Below are positions 55,133 through 64,000 of a DNA stretch of 64,000 nt, in pieces. Made by a program: the position numbers and the translations under genes. How positions within the stretch are numbered: the first letter of the stretch is position 1; each line of letters opens with the position of its first letter. The notes under the pieces are model-generated. The model did no database searches, was not told the origin of the DNA, and saw nothing but the letters and a program-made list of their open reading frames with translations. Source of the stretch: Vanessa cardui (lineage: Eukaryota; Arthropoda; Insecta; Lepidoptera; Nymphalidae); assembly GCF_905220365.1 (NCBI RefSeq), contig NC_061135.1:1195501-1259500 (forward strand), read 5' to 3'.

Positions 55133-55616
55133 AAAACAAATACATATAAAAAATATTATTTAAAACAGAATTATACAGATAAACATAACTTGTTTAATCC
55201 TTTCGTGACCAAGACCAACTCAACTCACTGTAAACCACGTAAAAGAAAGATCTTTCCAATAATATATTATGACAGCGCGTTCGATTAATGAAATAAAACG
55301 AATTTCAAGTATCAATTAACTTGTTCGAACTGTAAGCGTTACGTGAAACGGTTTTGCACCCATTTCACAGTTCTCAGCACTTCATAATAACGTAAATATA
55401 ATGTCGTGGATACAATATTGGTGGATCGCGTGATCCCGGCCCATGTCAAATCAAAATGCGACTTCGCGGCTACGAAATTCGCGTTTAACTATGTAAAACT
55501 TTTTATTCTCTATTATGCAAAATTATAAACGATTTTTGTAACATTTTACATTTCTAGTAAGCCGTTCTTTACTTGCAGTTACGGCTGTGGACACGTCACA
55601 TACCACCTATACTGTT
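55133..55616. other. Non-coding stretch, nothing recognised
   Basis: A small CpG spot near 55430-55485 (GATCGCGTGATCCCGGC, GACTTCGCGGCTACG). No repeat-family block. Confidence 0.4.
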
Positions 55617-55659
55617 TTATTTTAGCAAAGGCACCCAGGTGGTGCCTTTGCTAAAATAA
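55617..55659. repeat. Perfect 19-bp inverted repeat with 5-nt loop
   Basis: TTATTTTAGCAAAGGCACC at 55617-55635 and its exact complement at 55641-55659, loop CAGGT. It abuts a SINE-A remnant on its right. Confidence 0.95.
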
Positions 55660-55740
55660 CACACGTATGTGGTAAGTAGTCACCATCATAGATATTGTCA
55701 CATAAGAAAAAATAACCATTCCGTACACCATGCAAATTTT
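55660..55740 (-). mobile_element. SINE-A remnant
   Basis: TGTGGTAAGTAGTCACCATC, ATAGATATTGTCACATAAG and ACCATTCCGTACACC match the SINE-A minus strand. Confidence 0.55.
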
Positions 55741-55744
55741 TCTT

Positions 55745-55975
55745 GTTTTTTTAATCGACTTGTAAAAAAGGAGGTTATTATGATGATCCATTTAGGCTTC
55801 CAACCACGTGTGCTCCACTTATTAAGTGTATATTTGTATGTTTATTCAGAAATTTCTCGAAAACTAAACGTATTATGTTGATCATTTAACCTAAGTTAGG
55901 TACACAGGATAACTTTCATTAAAATCGGTCCAGTATTTTCATAGAAATATTTTTTTATCTTTAGTTCACTAGCTG
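55745..55975 (+). mobile_element. Family H copy
   Basis: AATCGACTTGTAAAAAAGGA, TTTAGGCTTCCAACC, AGAAATTTCTCGAAAACTAA and TTAAAATCGGTCCAGTATTT follow the order of the copy at 37045-37590. Confidence 0.6.
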
Positions 55976-57146
55976 TTAATAATTTTGAATTCATTTTAAT
56001 TATTATTTATTGTTATACAATTGGAAATTTGATTAATAATGAAAGATAAATTAATCAAAATATTGTTGGTGTAAATTGAACTACCGTTCACAATCTTTTG
56101 ACAGCCCACAATCTCTCGTGAAAGATTATAATCTAAGGGTGAACAGTTTTACGATGTGCTATATAAATAAGTAGTAGTGATGTAAAAAGGGGACATCGGT
56201 ACCGCTAGTTCCTAGGCCCTCCCGTCCATCTGCGGGGCGAAGTCGTGAACTTTGCCCTTTTGCAAATCGGCAATCCAACGTAATTTCCTGAGGCACTAAA
56301 CTTTCTATTTGCGGACAGATAAAACTGTTTATTTGCAACATATTTCTTTTGCATGAACTTAATAAATGTATTTAGTACAATTATATAATTTTGACATGTC
56401 TTCTTAATAAGTATAGTTTGTTAGTTATGTTGTGCGCTGTAATGTACCACCAAACTTGAGAACTGAAATTTTATGTATTTAACATTTAATGTTAAGTAAT
56501 ACATTCTTTGAGTTTTTCAATATGCACTTTGCCTTACATATAACCTTATAAATAACATAGAGCAGCTTTCAGAAAGGATTTATGCTATCCCCCAAGAAAG
56601 GAAATATTTGAAATAATAGAAATACGCAGCTTAATATTGAAACTTTTATTTATAAAGAAAGTCAACTCCCTAAGGGGATAAAATTAACCACAGATTATAT
56701 GTGAATTGAAAGAACTGTTCATCACCACTAATGAAAAATAACAAATATATAATATACATGATAATAATTATATATGCTGTCTGAAAATCGGATGAAAGGA
56801 AATCCCATCGCCCACACAGCTTATTTATTATAAAACTGTTGTCAACATGCTCTACAAAGAAAATAGGTTGACACAACATCAAAAGGCCTTCGCAACGACA
56901 TGATAAATATTATGTGACACACTGGCTACAATTATGGAAATAAATCAAGACATTCGAAGTATAAAAACTTCTTATAAAAGTAATACTTACTCTTCATACA
57001 TAAAATATACCGCTAAAATAGTAGACATTTTTGTCTCAGCTTCGCTCTAACTAAAAAAAGCGTTTTAACTAAATAAGTAACATATGGAACTTAAATGATT
57101 AACTTAAATAAAAAAAATTAAAACATTTCAAAGAAGTATCAAAAGG
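55976..57146. other. Mostly AT-rich, one GC-balanced patch
   Basis: The patch 56185-56340 (GGCCCTCCCGTCCATCTGCG) carries a 60-codon minus-strand frame without a recognisable family. The rest is AT-rich and unassigned. Confidence 0.4.
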
Positions 57147-57190
57147 GAATATAAATTTCGCGACGCGAAATTTATATTCGCGACGCGAAT
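57147..57190. repeat. Near-perfect palindrome with CGCGACGCG core
   Basis: GAATATAAATTTCGCG at 57147-57162 and its exact complement at 57164-57179 share one central base. The TTCGCGACGCGAA core is then repeated at 57177-57189. Confidence 0.93.
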
Positions 57191-57440
57191 TGCTTGTAGT
57201 AAGGAACGTCACATCTTTTTGTTAATACGTCAAAAATGACACTATTATTTTTAATTATTGACGTATCAATTAATTACTTATAACCAAAGTAGTTTTCAAA
57301 ATCAAAAAAATCATAATAATTAAATAAGTTCCTACTAGTCGAAGTAACATTATTTCTAACCATACCGTCTTTCACACAATCCATCCAGTTACATCCATGC
57401 TCAAGGCAGGTCATCATTATAATATTATTATTGTTGAAAT

Positions 57441-57840
57441 TGAGCCGAGATTGCCCAGTGGTTAGAACACGTGCATTGGTGTTCCCTTTTCCGAACCGGT
57501 GGTAGTGTTTATTTGACAATCACTAAGTAAGTGTAATGCTTTTATATTGAATAAAGGAATTTGAGTTTGAGTTTGAGCATCTTAACCGATGATTTCGGGT
57601 TCAAATCAAGGCAAGCACCACTATATACGTGCTTAATTTGTGTTTATAATTCATCTCGTGCTCATCGGTGAAGGAAAACATCGTGAGAAAACCTGCATTT
57701 CAAATTTCATTGAAATTCTGCCACATGTGCATTACACCAACCCGCATTGGAACAGCGTGGTGGAATATGTTCCAACCCCTCTCCTTAATGGGAGAGAAGG
57801 CCATTAGCCCAGCAGTGGGAAATTTACAGGCTATTGCTAT
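57441..57840 (+). mobile_element. SINE-B copy interrupted by a LINE tail
   Basis: GAGCCGAGATTGCCCAGTGG to ACACGTGCAT is resumed at CATCTTAACCGATGATTTC, then continues normally to TTTACAGGCTATTGC. The interruption is 57477-57576. Confidence 0.92.
57477..57576 (+). mobile_element. Family D2 LINE tail nested in SINE-B
   Basis: TTCCGAACCGGTGGTAGTG, TTTATTTGACAATCACTAAG, TTGAATAAAGGAATTTGAG and a (TTTGAG)n tail. GCAT is present on both sides (57473-57476 and 57577-57580). Severe 5' truncation leaves 100 bp. Confidence 0.9.
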
Positions 57841-58220
57841 TGTTAAAAATAAATAATTTTACAGAAATAATTATTATTAATTTTTTATATGTATATATTT
57901 TTTTTAATTTTTATTTTATTTTAGGGAAACAAACAATAAGTTAAACTTATGGGATATGAATATACAAAATTATATATATCAGCTAAGTTTCCACTGGTAA
58001 TTAGACACATATTATTAAAATTAAAAAAAGACTAACATACATAAAATCAAACATTAAAAACGTATACTGACGAATTTCTTCGGCAGTTATGAATAAAATC
58101 TAACATAAATACAATTAAACGAAACAAAATAAAAAAAAAGTAACAAAACAAATTAAACAAAATTGAAGGCATTAATGGCTAAATCGGTTAGTTAAATTAC
58201 AGGTAAAACATTTATACACG
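57841..58220 (-). other. AT-rich stretch, possibly the 3' untranslated end of the adjacent LINE
   Basis: It lies directly downstream (minus strand) of the LINE coding remnant ending near 58221. No defined tail repeat or polyadenylation site can be fixed. Confidence 0.3.
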
Positions 58221-59075
58221 TCAGAACAAACTATGAATCGATACATAAATTAATCTTATTAACTTTATTTTTAAAAGAATACATTTTTTCGAATAATATA
58301 GCAATATCTGAATAAACTTTATTATAATTTTGGCAGCTACGATATAAAAGATATTATTAGTACTTTTCGTTTTACAAATCGGCACATTAAATAATGGTTT
58401 ATATCTAGAATTTATTCGTGGACAATTAAATTCAATATTAGATAATAGGAAAGGTGAATCTACGAAATTGTTAATTATTTTATATAGGAAAAATTGGTCT
58501 CTAGCTTGTCTGCGTAAAGGAAGAGGAGACAAGAGTTGCATTTTAGCAGAAGATACAGCTCTATAACACATGTGTTTGTAGAATTTTCTTTAAATGGAGT
58601 CTAATTCATTTATATAAGTTTTATACTGAAGATTCCATACGGTAGAGGCATATTCAAGGGTAGACCGAACATATGAGTTATAGAGCAGAACCAAAGTTGA
58701 GCACTGTCTGAAGTCCCTACCAACTCTTAAAATAAATCCAAGCATTCGATAAGCTTTTGATGTTATGTAACAAATGTGAGAAGCATAAGTAAGCTTAGAG
58801 TCTAAGACTATGCCGAGGTCTTTAACCTCAAACACCCTATTTAAAGAAATGTTATTTAAATTATACACATACATTTGTGGAATTCTTTTCCGGGTGAATG
58901 AAATAGTGTTGCATTTTACAACATTTAAAGTTAAAAAATTCTTATCACAATAGTTACATAGATTGTTTAAGTCATTCTGTAATAAGTTGCAGTCGTTGAT
59001 GGAATTGATTTCTTTAAAAAATTTTAAATCATCAGCATATATATATATATATTTAAATATATAAAACAAATCCAT
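58221..59075 (-). pseudogene. Jockey/CR1-like LINE reverse transcriptase, 5'-truncated, one internal stop
   Basis: The minus-strand frame has YADDLKFF, the catalytic Tyr-Ala-Asp-Asp of reverse transcriptase, near its start. It continues with LNVVKCNTISFTRK, VKDLGIVLDSKL, NSYVRSTLEYASTVWN and, after a single TAA (from an expected CAA) near 58587, RKFYKHMCYRA, SPLPLRRQARDQFFLYKI and SPFLLSNIEFNCPR. This order is the usual end of the fingers/palm and thumb regions of Jockey- and CR1-type LINE proteins. Everything upstream of the YADD is replaced by a TA-rich run at about 59036-59060, which marks the 5' truncation. The C-terminal 40 residues appear frame-shifted. The copy is dead, but its single stop over about 200 codons suggests it is not very old. 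Confidence 0.85.
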
Positions 59076-60449
59076 ACCCTAACCTTTATTTTTGACAGAA
59101 TTAAATTTTATTTCTCCTAAGTTGTTTAGTTTTATTTTTATTACGTTAAGCTCTTTCAGTTTAATCGGCAATAGCACTTTATTTCTTTGAAAAAAACTCT
59201 GCTCTTATCTGTACAAAGTAAAAATCAAGGGACCGATTAGTTGAGCGACTAGTCGGTCTCTGTACAACCGATTAATTGATTAGTTGGCCAAAGTTATAAT
59301 CGGCTTACTGTAATAATAATTCGAACAAATGTAAAAGTAGTGTAAATTACAAAAATTAACAAAATTAGTGAAAATTAAACTAGCATATCAATTCTATGAA
59401 AAACAAAAATTATTTCAGAAAAAAAATGTAAACAAAACTATAAAATTATGCAAAGAATTATACATGATCTTGCTATATTATGGATATTGTGCAAAGTGTA
59501 ACGGGCACCAACAACCGACAATACCGACTATACATATGTTATTTCATCAAAAAAAAAAGGAATTAAAGAACATATAATTCACTAAAAACTAAAATAATTA
59601 CAATTGGGATCTTTACTAGAAGATTTTACACAATATGTAGCTAACAGAAAAATGTCTGAATTCGGTGCCAAAGTTTTGAGGAATTTTATGCTTTTATGAA
59701 ATATAAGTTGGCTCACTAGTCGGGAACTATTACTATTCATTATTAATATTTATCACACAACCTCCTTTACACATAAAACGTCTACCAGAACCTACAAATT
59801 CTTCATCTTTATCAATGCTATTAGTAGTTTATATTGTCTTATGTTTACGCCCAAACATCTGTTATTTATTGACGCTTCTTAAACCTTCGTTATATCTGAA
59901 ATGTTTGTCAAATCATCACAATCACCCTTGCTCATCTGACTATGAAAATGTTTACCCAATTTCAAATAAAATCAAGCGTATTTCATTCAAGGTACTCTTC
60001 AAAAATTTATTTATAGGTAGTGAGGTTAATAACCTAAATATTTAAAATTTTTGGAAGTGAGGTTTTTTGAAATAAATAATAATATTATAATATTAATTAA
60101 TTGAGAATTATTAAAACTGTGAATTTGTATGTTAAGGTAAGAAATAAATATGCAGGCAAATATCTAAAAGGGCACGAAAGGCCTACTGTGGAGACAATAA
60201 TATTTGCCCTAATAGGGGACTCATTATAATAGTACTTCTGAATAATAAATATAATAATAAAATTATTCTAAAACAGTATTTTAATGAGTTTTGATATTTA
60301 TTGATTAGTTGTATTTTAGGACAATTTTTTAATTGGATAAATTGCCTTGCCTAGCAAGAACAATAACAGCAAGAACAAGGATGTCACATTTGTTTTAATT
60401 TCAAATGTATATACGTAATTTACGAATACGAATATTTATGAATACGTAA
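59076..60449. other. AT-rich stretch, no gene recognised
   Basis: Short frames at 59368-59577 and 59815-60045 on the plus strand have AT-driven residue use. An imperfect hairpin (GACCGATTAGT with ACTAGTCGGTC) lies at 59231-59258. The GATTAGT/ACTAGTCGG words near 59230-59290 are reminiscent of transposon termini, but I cannot define an element. Confidence 0.4.
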
Positions 60450-60560
60450 TTTTGTATATCTGTTTGTTGCTATTTCTTTCTTCAAATCCCTGAAATAAAT
60501 TTGATCAAATTTTATACGTAGTAAGTTTAAGCTCAAAGGAAGGATACAGGCTATTTTTTA
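60450..60560 (+). mobile_element. Family F remnant
   Basis: TGTATATCTGTTTGTTGC, AAATTTGATCAAATTTTATA and GCTCAAAGGAAGGATACAGG follow the family F order. Confidence 0.45.
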
Positions 60561-60679
60561 TGCATATATATACTGTATAGTATATATCATGAGCTATCTG
60601 TTTGTTTTCAAGATTAATTGAAATGTGTACAAAATGAAATATTTATTATTATTTAAAAACAAATGTCATAAATTGCAGG

Positions 60680-60870
60680 ATATCGTCCAGACTCCGTATT
60701 TGACGGAAACCCCTGAGACGATAATGCGCACAGACAACTTGTGGAATTCGCTGCCGGCATCATCACAATCCAAATGCCTTTAGAGCTGGAGTGAATCGGC
60801 ATTTAATAAGTTTCGATCGTCGACCACATCATGACATAACAGTCTGGAGGCATATCTAAATCTATACAAG
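60680..60870 (+). pseudogene. Probable LINE C-terminal coding remnant
   Basis: The frame reading TDNLWNSLPASSQSKCL, stop, SWSESAFNKF resembles the LWNSLP motif followed by a short helix that closes many insect LINE proteins. The segment is more GC-balanced than its surroundings. It has at least one stop and no visible upstream coding part. Confidence 0.4.
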
Positions 60871-60950
60871 GCTATGTACTCCTCTGTTTATTTATTTAAA
60901 CTAATTTAACAGTCTAGAATTTCAAAAGATGTTGACTTATTACCGATGGA

Positions 60951-61220
60951 ACCAAGATGATGATTACGGTGTTAAACCCACGCAAGCACCGTTGAATCTT
61001 CAAGTGCTTAATTTGTAGTTATAATTCATTTCGATGTAAGTGGTGAAGGAAAATATCGTGAAGGAACATGCAAGTGTCTAATTTCGTAGAAATTCTGCCA
61101 CGTGTGTATTCCAACCCGCGTTTGAACAGCGTTGTGGAATATATTCCAAACCTTCTCCTCAAAGGAAGAGGAGGCCTTAGCCCAGCAGTGAGAAAATTAC
61201 AGATTGTTATTGTTGTATAA
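60951..61220 (+). mobile_element. SINE-B copy with 10-bp target duplication, A-box lost
   Basis: TACCGATGGA lies at 60941-60950 and 61221-61230. The element opens inside the head (GATGATTACGGTGTTAAACC) and runs to AAATTACAGATTGTTATTG. Confidence 0.88.
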
Positions 61221-61385
61221 TACCGATGGACTCTTCCAATCTACAATAAACTAGTCTATAAGAGTATACAATGTAAATAATACAATATAAAAAAATAATA
61301 AAACATTGATAACAATAAGAAAATACACAAATAATAAGCAAATCTATTTAAATTATACAAACTAGTTTTACTATGTATCGAGACA

Positions 61386-61386
<1 letters not shown>

Positions 61387-61421
<35 letters not shown>
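61387..61421. repeat. (TA)n microsatellite
   Basis: A perfect TA run of about 17 units. Confidence 0.95.
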
Positions 61422-61425
<4 letters not shown>

Positions 61426-61429
61426 CCCG

Positions 61430-61830
61430 CAAACAATTGGCCGTCCACTGAAGGCGAAAATGCATTTAAACTGACGTCCACCTGCTTTTGGCGTCCGTAT
61501 ACCGGACGCCACTTTTTTAGCCGGTGGCACTGAGGTCCTATTCATCCTAGCTAGCTGTAGTACAAAAATCGACGGAAGCTAAAAGTCGCTAAAATAGTTG
61601 AAATAAAATATTGACAAGTTCCCGAAGAAATCACCGCGCAGGTGAGGCGCTGCCGCAGCGCGTATATCGCGCACTGTATATCGAGGGGAATTCCTGACTA
61701 CGGATTCGCTTATTTGGCGTCCAAAATTGCGACGTTGCCGTTTCGCTCATTTCACTTACGACTTGCATAATACCTATTCGGTGCTTGATTATCGTTTGTT
61801 TTACATCAGTGTGTAGAAATAAACTGTTAT
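61430..61830. other. GC-balanced single-copy segment with several inverted repeats
   Basis: It includes GGCGTCCG-TATAC-CGGACGCC at 61491-61511 and the perfect GCGCTGC-C-GCAGCGC at 61647-61661. GTATATCG is repeated at about 61662 and 61675, and a further TTTGGCGTCC lies near 61711. There is no significant open frame. It could be the end of an uncharacterised transposon. Confidence 0.35.
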
Positions 61831-61964
61831 TGGAACTTATTTAATGTTTAATAAATATATTAATAATGAATATATTATGAATTCCCGTGGACTTCGTGGA
61901 TTTTTTTTAAATATTTTGCAATAATTAATATTTATATTAATTATTCATAATAATAACATAAAGT

Positions 61965-62075
61965 ATGTCTGTCTGTCTGTTATCTTTTCACGCTTAAGCC
62001 GATTTAGATGAAATTTAGTATCGAGACATTGTAGAGAAGAACATAGGATAATTTTGTCTCCGAAATCATACCCTA
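61965..62075 (+). mobile_element. Family F fragment
   Basis: (CTGT)3, TTATCTTTTCACGC, GCCGATTTAGATGAAATTTA and GAAGAACATAGGATAATT. Confidence 0.55.
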
Positions 62076-62131
62076 ACGAGATAAAAAACGAAAGTAGAAG
62101 TTTGTACAGGGAATCTATATCCGCTTAACTG

Positions 62132-62299
62132 ATAGCTGTATACGGACGCCCAATAGCTGTATACGGACGCCCAATAGCTGTATACGGACGCCCAACAGCT
62201 GTATACGGACGCCCAATAGCAGTATACGGACGCCTAATAGCTGTATACGGACGTCTAATAGCTATATACGGACGCAAAATAGCTTTATACGGACGCCCA
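62132..62299. repeat. Minisatellite, 8 units of 21 bp
   Basis: The unit is ATAGCTGTATACGGACGCCC plus one A, tandem from 62132 with units at every 21 bp to 62299. Units differ by one to four bases, most strongly toward the right end. Because 21 is a multiple of three the minus strand stays open and reads a GRPYTAI repeat; I take this as a by-product. Confidence 0.95.
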
Positions 62300-62303
62300 A
62301 TCA

Positions 62304-62952
62304 AAAAAACATAATCAAATATCAAAATAAACTTTATTCAAGTAGGCTTTAACAAACACTTTTGAATCGTCATTTTACAATTAAGTGAAGCTACCACCGG
62401 TTCGGAAAGTAGATTCTATCGAGAAGAACCGGCAAGAAACCCAGTAGTTATTCTTTTTCAACATTTAAAAAATACAAAGTCATGTTAGTTAATACAGTTA
62501 TATAAATTAATATATCCTGCTAGGAAGTCAACAGGTATTACCACGCTTTTTTATCATCTATAAAATCTTGTTTCGAATAATATCGATTTGAATTTACGAA
62601 ACGGCAAAGTTAAAAATGTCTGCGGAATTTTATTATAGAATCGGATACCTTGCCCCAAGAAGGATTTATTGACTTTGCGGAGTCGGAAACTTGGCGTTAT
62701 CAGCTTATCCTTAGTTCTAGTGCACATACAACGATGATCACTGATTTTATAAAAGTGATCAATGTTGCTGTGAATATACATAATATTGTTGTAAATATAC
62801 TGTGACGGAACAGTGAGTATTCCTTCTTTGTTAAAAACATCCCAAAACGAGTCTCTAGCTCCATTATAAATAAACCGGATTGCTCTCTTTTGTAAAATAA
62901 AGACAGATTCAATATCTGCAGCGTTACCCCAAAGTAATATGCCATATGACAT
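62304..62952 (-). pseudogene. CR1/Jockey-like LINE, family D source type: reverse-transcriptase C-terminus plus 3' end
   Basis: On the minus strand, codons from 62952 to 62554 give SYGILLWGN, VFILQKRAIRFI, ILTVPSQYIYNNIMYI, TRTKDKLITPSFRLRKV and RFYNKIPQTF. This is the typical segment after the catalytic domain in CR1- and Jockey-type LINEs. The untranslated end follows, with the family D blocks (CCGAACCGGTGGTAGC complemented here, AATAAAGTTTATTTTGAT). The coding part is open for 132 codons. This copy links the short D copies elsewhere in the window to a reverse-transcriptase gene. Upstream it is cut at a TTA repeat belonging to the RTE copy. Confidence 0.87.
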
Positions 62953-62975
62953 AATAATAATAATAATAATAATAA
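62950..62975. repeat. (ATA)n microsatellite, probable tail of the RTE copy
   Basis: About eight ATA units. On the minus strand it is a (TTA)n run that closes GGAATAAATAAAGCTTTA, placed exactly between the RTE 3' end and the start of the D-type coding remnant. Confidence 0.85.
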
Positions 62976-63132
62976 AGCTTTATTTATTCCATGCATAATA
63001 ATAAACTATAATGATTATTAAAACATTCGATTGTAATTTAATATCCTAACTAGATTTGTTTACAAATAATAATCTGATTTTCATAGATTGATATAATAAT
63101 GAATTAATTAATTTATATTAGTCAATGATTAA
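62976..63132 (-). other. 3' untranslated end of the RTE-like copy
   Basis: AT-rich sequence between the stop codon and the (TTA)n tail, reading TTTATTATTATGCATGGAAT near its end on the minus strand. Short 3' ends with a simple-repeat tail are normal in the RTE clade. Confidence 0.6.
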
Positions 63133-63999
63133 TTAATGCATGGACCCCGTTCGGGTAAAAGCCTCCCCCAAGGACTGCCATACTTCTCTGTCGTTAGCTC
63201 TTTCAAGCCAGCTTTCACCTGCGCACGCTACAATTTCATCTGCCCATCTGGCCCTTGGTCGACCTCTTGATCTGGTGCCTTTTGGCCCAGACCACTTTAC
63301 TGACCGTAAAGTCCACCTGTCGTCCCTGTAACGGGCTAAGTGACCAGCCCACTTCCATTTAGCCTTCATTGCGAAAGTTAAGGCATCGCATACTTTGGTC
63401 TTCTTCCTAATGTCGACGTTCTTTACCTTATCCTTCAATTTTATACCTAGGCAGCTTCTCTCCATTCTTCTCTGAGTAGTTTTGATTTTGTTCCTAGTTT
63501 TGAGGTCAAAGGTCCAGGTTTGGCAACCATAGGTAAGGCTGGGTAGCAGTCCTGTATCCATGACTATTTTCTTGATCGGTAGTGGAAGTTGAGATTTTAA
63601 TATTTCCTTATGGTGCCAGAACCTGTTCCAGGTAATCGCCACTCTTCGATTTAGTTCTTCGGTGTTTCTTTCTTTACTAAAGGAGATTTGCTTTCCTAAG
63701 TATGTGTAGCGGTCGACGAACTCGAGAGGGGTGCTATTTATTGAGATGGGCATTGCGTTGCGGTTAGACATAATTTTAGTTTTTTCCAGATTCATTTCCA
63801 AACCAGTTTTTATACTAGCCTGATTCAATTCGTTTACCATTTTGTTTAGTTGTTGAGGGGATTCTGATAGTAGAATTATGTCGTCGGCAAATCTGAGATG
63901 ACTTAAGTATTTTCCATTTATATTAATACCTTTATTGTACCATGACAGCTCTCCCATTATGTGTTGCAAGACGGCTATGAATAATTTTGGTGAAATCGG
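63133..63999 (-). CDS. RTE-like LINE reverse transcriptase, C-terminal part, open to window edge
   Basis: The minus-strand frame is open from 63999 to a stop at 63133. It begins PISPKLFIAVLQ, the segment preceding the catalytic loop in RTE-type reverse transcriptases, then HLRFADDIILLS with the catalytic FADD. It continues with LEMNLEKTKIM, FVDRYTYLGKQISF, LPSLTYGCQTW, RRMERSCLGIKLKDK, KWKWAGHLARYRDDRW and a closing GRPRARWADEI, then DREVWQSLGEAF. These motifs and their order are those of RTE endonuclease/reverse-transcriptase proteins. No stop or frameshift is seen in about 289 codons, so the source may be young or still active. The endonuclease and fingers domains lie beyond the window. It differs clearly in sequence from the RTE fragment at 47-48 kb and so belongs to another lineage. 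Confidence 0.88.
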   Translation of the reverse strand, partial: PISPKLFIAVLQHIMGELSWYNKGININGKYLSHLRFADDIILLSESPQQLNKMVNELNQASIKTGLEMNLEKTKIMSNRNAMPISINSTPLEFVDRYTYLGKQISFSKERNTEELNRRVAITWNRFWHHKEILKSQLPLPIKKIVMDTGLLPSLTYGCQTWTFDLKTRNKIKTTQRRMERSCLGIKLKDKVKNVDIRKKTKVCDALTFAMKAKWKWAGHLARYRDDRWTLRSVKWSGPKGTRSRGRPRARWADEIVACAGESWLERANDREVWQSLGEAFTRTGSMH

Positions 64000-64000
64000 G

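Noticed and set aside
55617..55659. microRNA precursor
   Set aside because: A perfect 19-bp stem with a 5-nt loop is too short and too perfect for a typical animal pre-miRNA.
62132..62299. Possible CRISPR-like array
   Set aside because: The units are directly adjacent with no spacers, and the genome is eukaryotic.
62125..62325. 66-codon minus-strand frame of GRPYTAI repeats
   Set aside because: The 21-bp minisatellite period keeps the frame open automatically. There is no start context or conserved partner.
62700..62996. 98-codon minus-strand frame with a leucine run
   Set aside because: The leucines come from the (TTA)n microsatellite; the frame overlaps the real D coding remnant.

Overview
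The window is about 64 kb of AT-rich eukaryotic DNA from an insect, almost certainly a lepidopteran and probably a butterfly. The evidence is the dense, mutually nested population of short interspersed repeats, several of which I recognise as common in butterfly and moth genomes. There is also one exon that matches the start of the insect microtubule-associated protein Futsch (MAP1 family). No prokaryotic gene organisation, CRISPR array or operon is present.

Layout. Positions 1-5553 look like part of a large first intron of futsch, transcribed leftwards. The first coding exon is 5554-5710 on the minus strand, with a good translation start context and an exact GTAAGT splice donor. It sits in a GC- and CpG-rich island (about 5570-6230) that probably holds the promoter. 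A consensus cAMP-response element lies just inside the intron. Everything to the right of about 6.2 kb is then 5' flank or intergenic DNA. I could not recognise any other host exon there.

The remaining 58 kb is a repeat landscape. Three SINE families recur: SINE-A (poly-A tailed), SINE-B (tRNA-like A and B boxes, tail ending ACAGGCTGTTG) and SINE-C (a second tRNA-like head). LINE-derived material comprises many short copies of one CR1/Jockey-like 3' end (family D), one longer D copy with reverse-transcriptase C-terminal coding sequence (62304-62952), a Jockey/CR1-like fragment with YADD and a single in-frame stop (58221-59075), and two RTE-like fragments. One RTE-like fragment (47017-48038) is decayed and bounded by a 12-bp target duplication. 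The other (62950-64000) is open to the window edge and carries FADD. Further dispersed families (E to K) are LINE 3' ends or unclassified repeats. Two hAT-type MITEs with intact inverted termini and 8-bp target duplications lie 567 bp apart at 31.6-32.8 kb.

Nothing here convinces me of a new biological system. The more interesting observations are structural: nested and chimeric SINEs with readable target duplications, a recent 300-bp tandem duplication, fold-back mutations and perfect hairpins, a 21-bp minisatellite that shares a motif with a nearby hairpin, and a few single-copy CpG-rich patches that might be regulatory. All assignments come from reading the sequence. Family names rest on remembered conserved motifs, not on searches.
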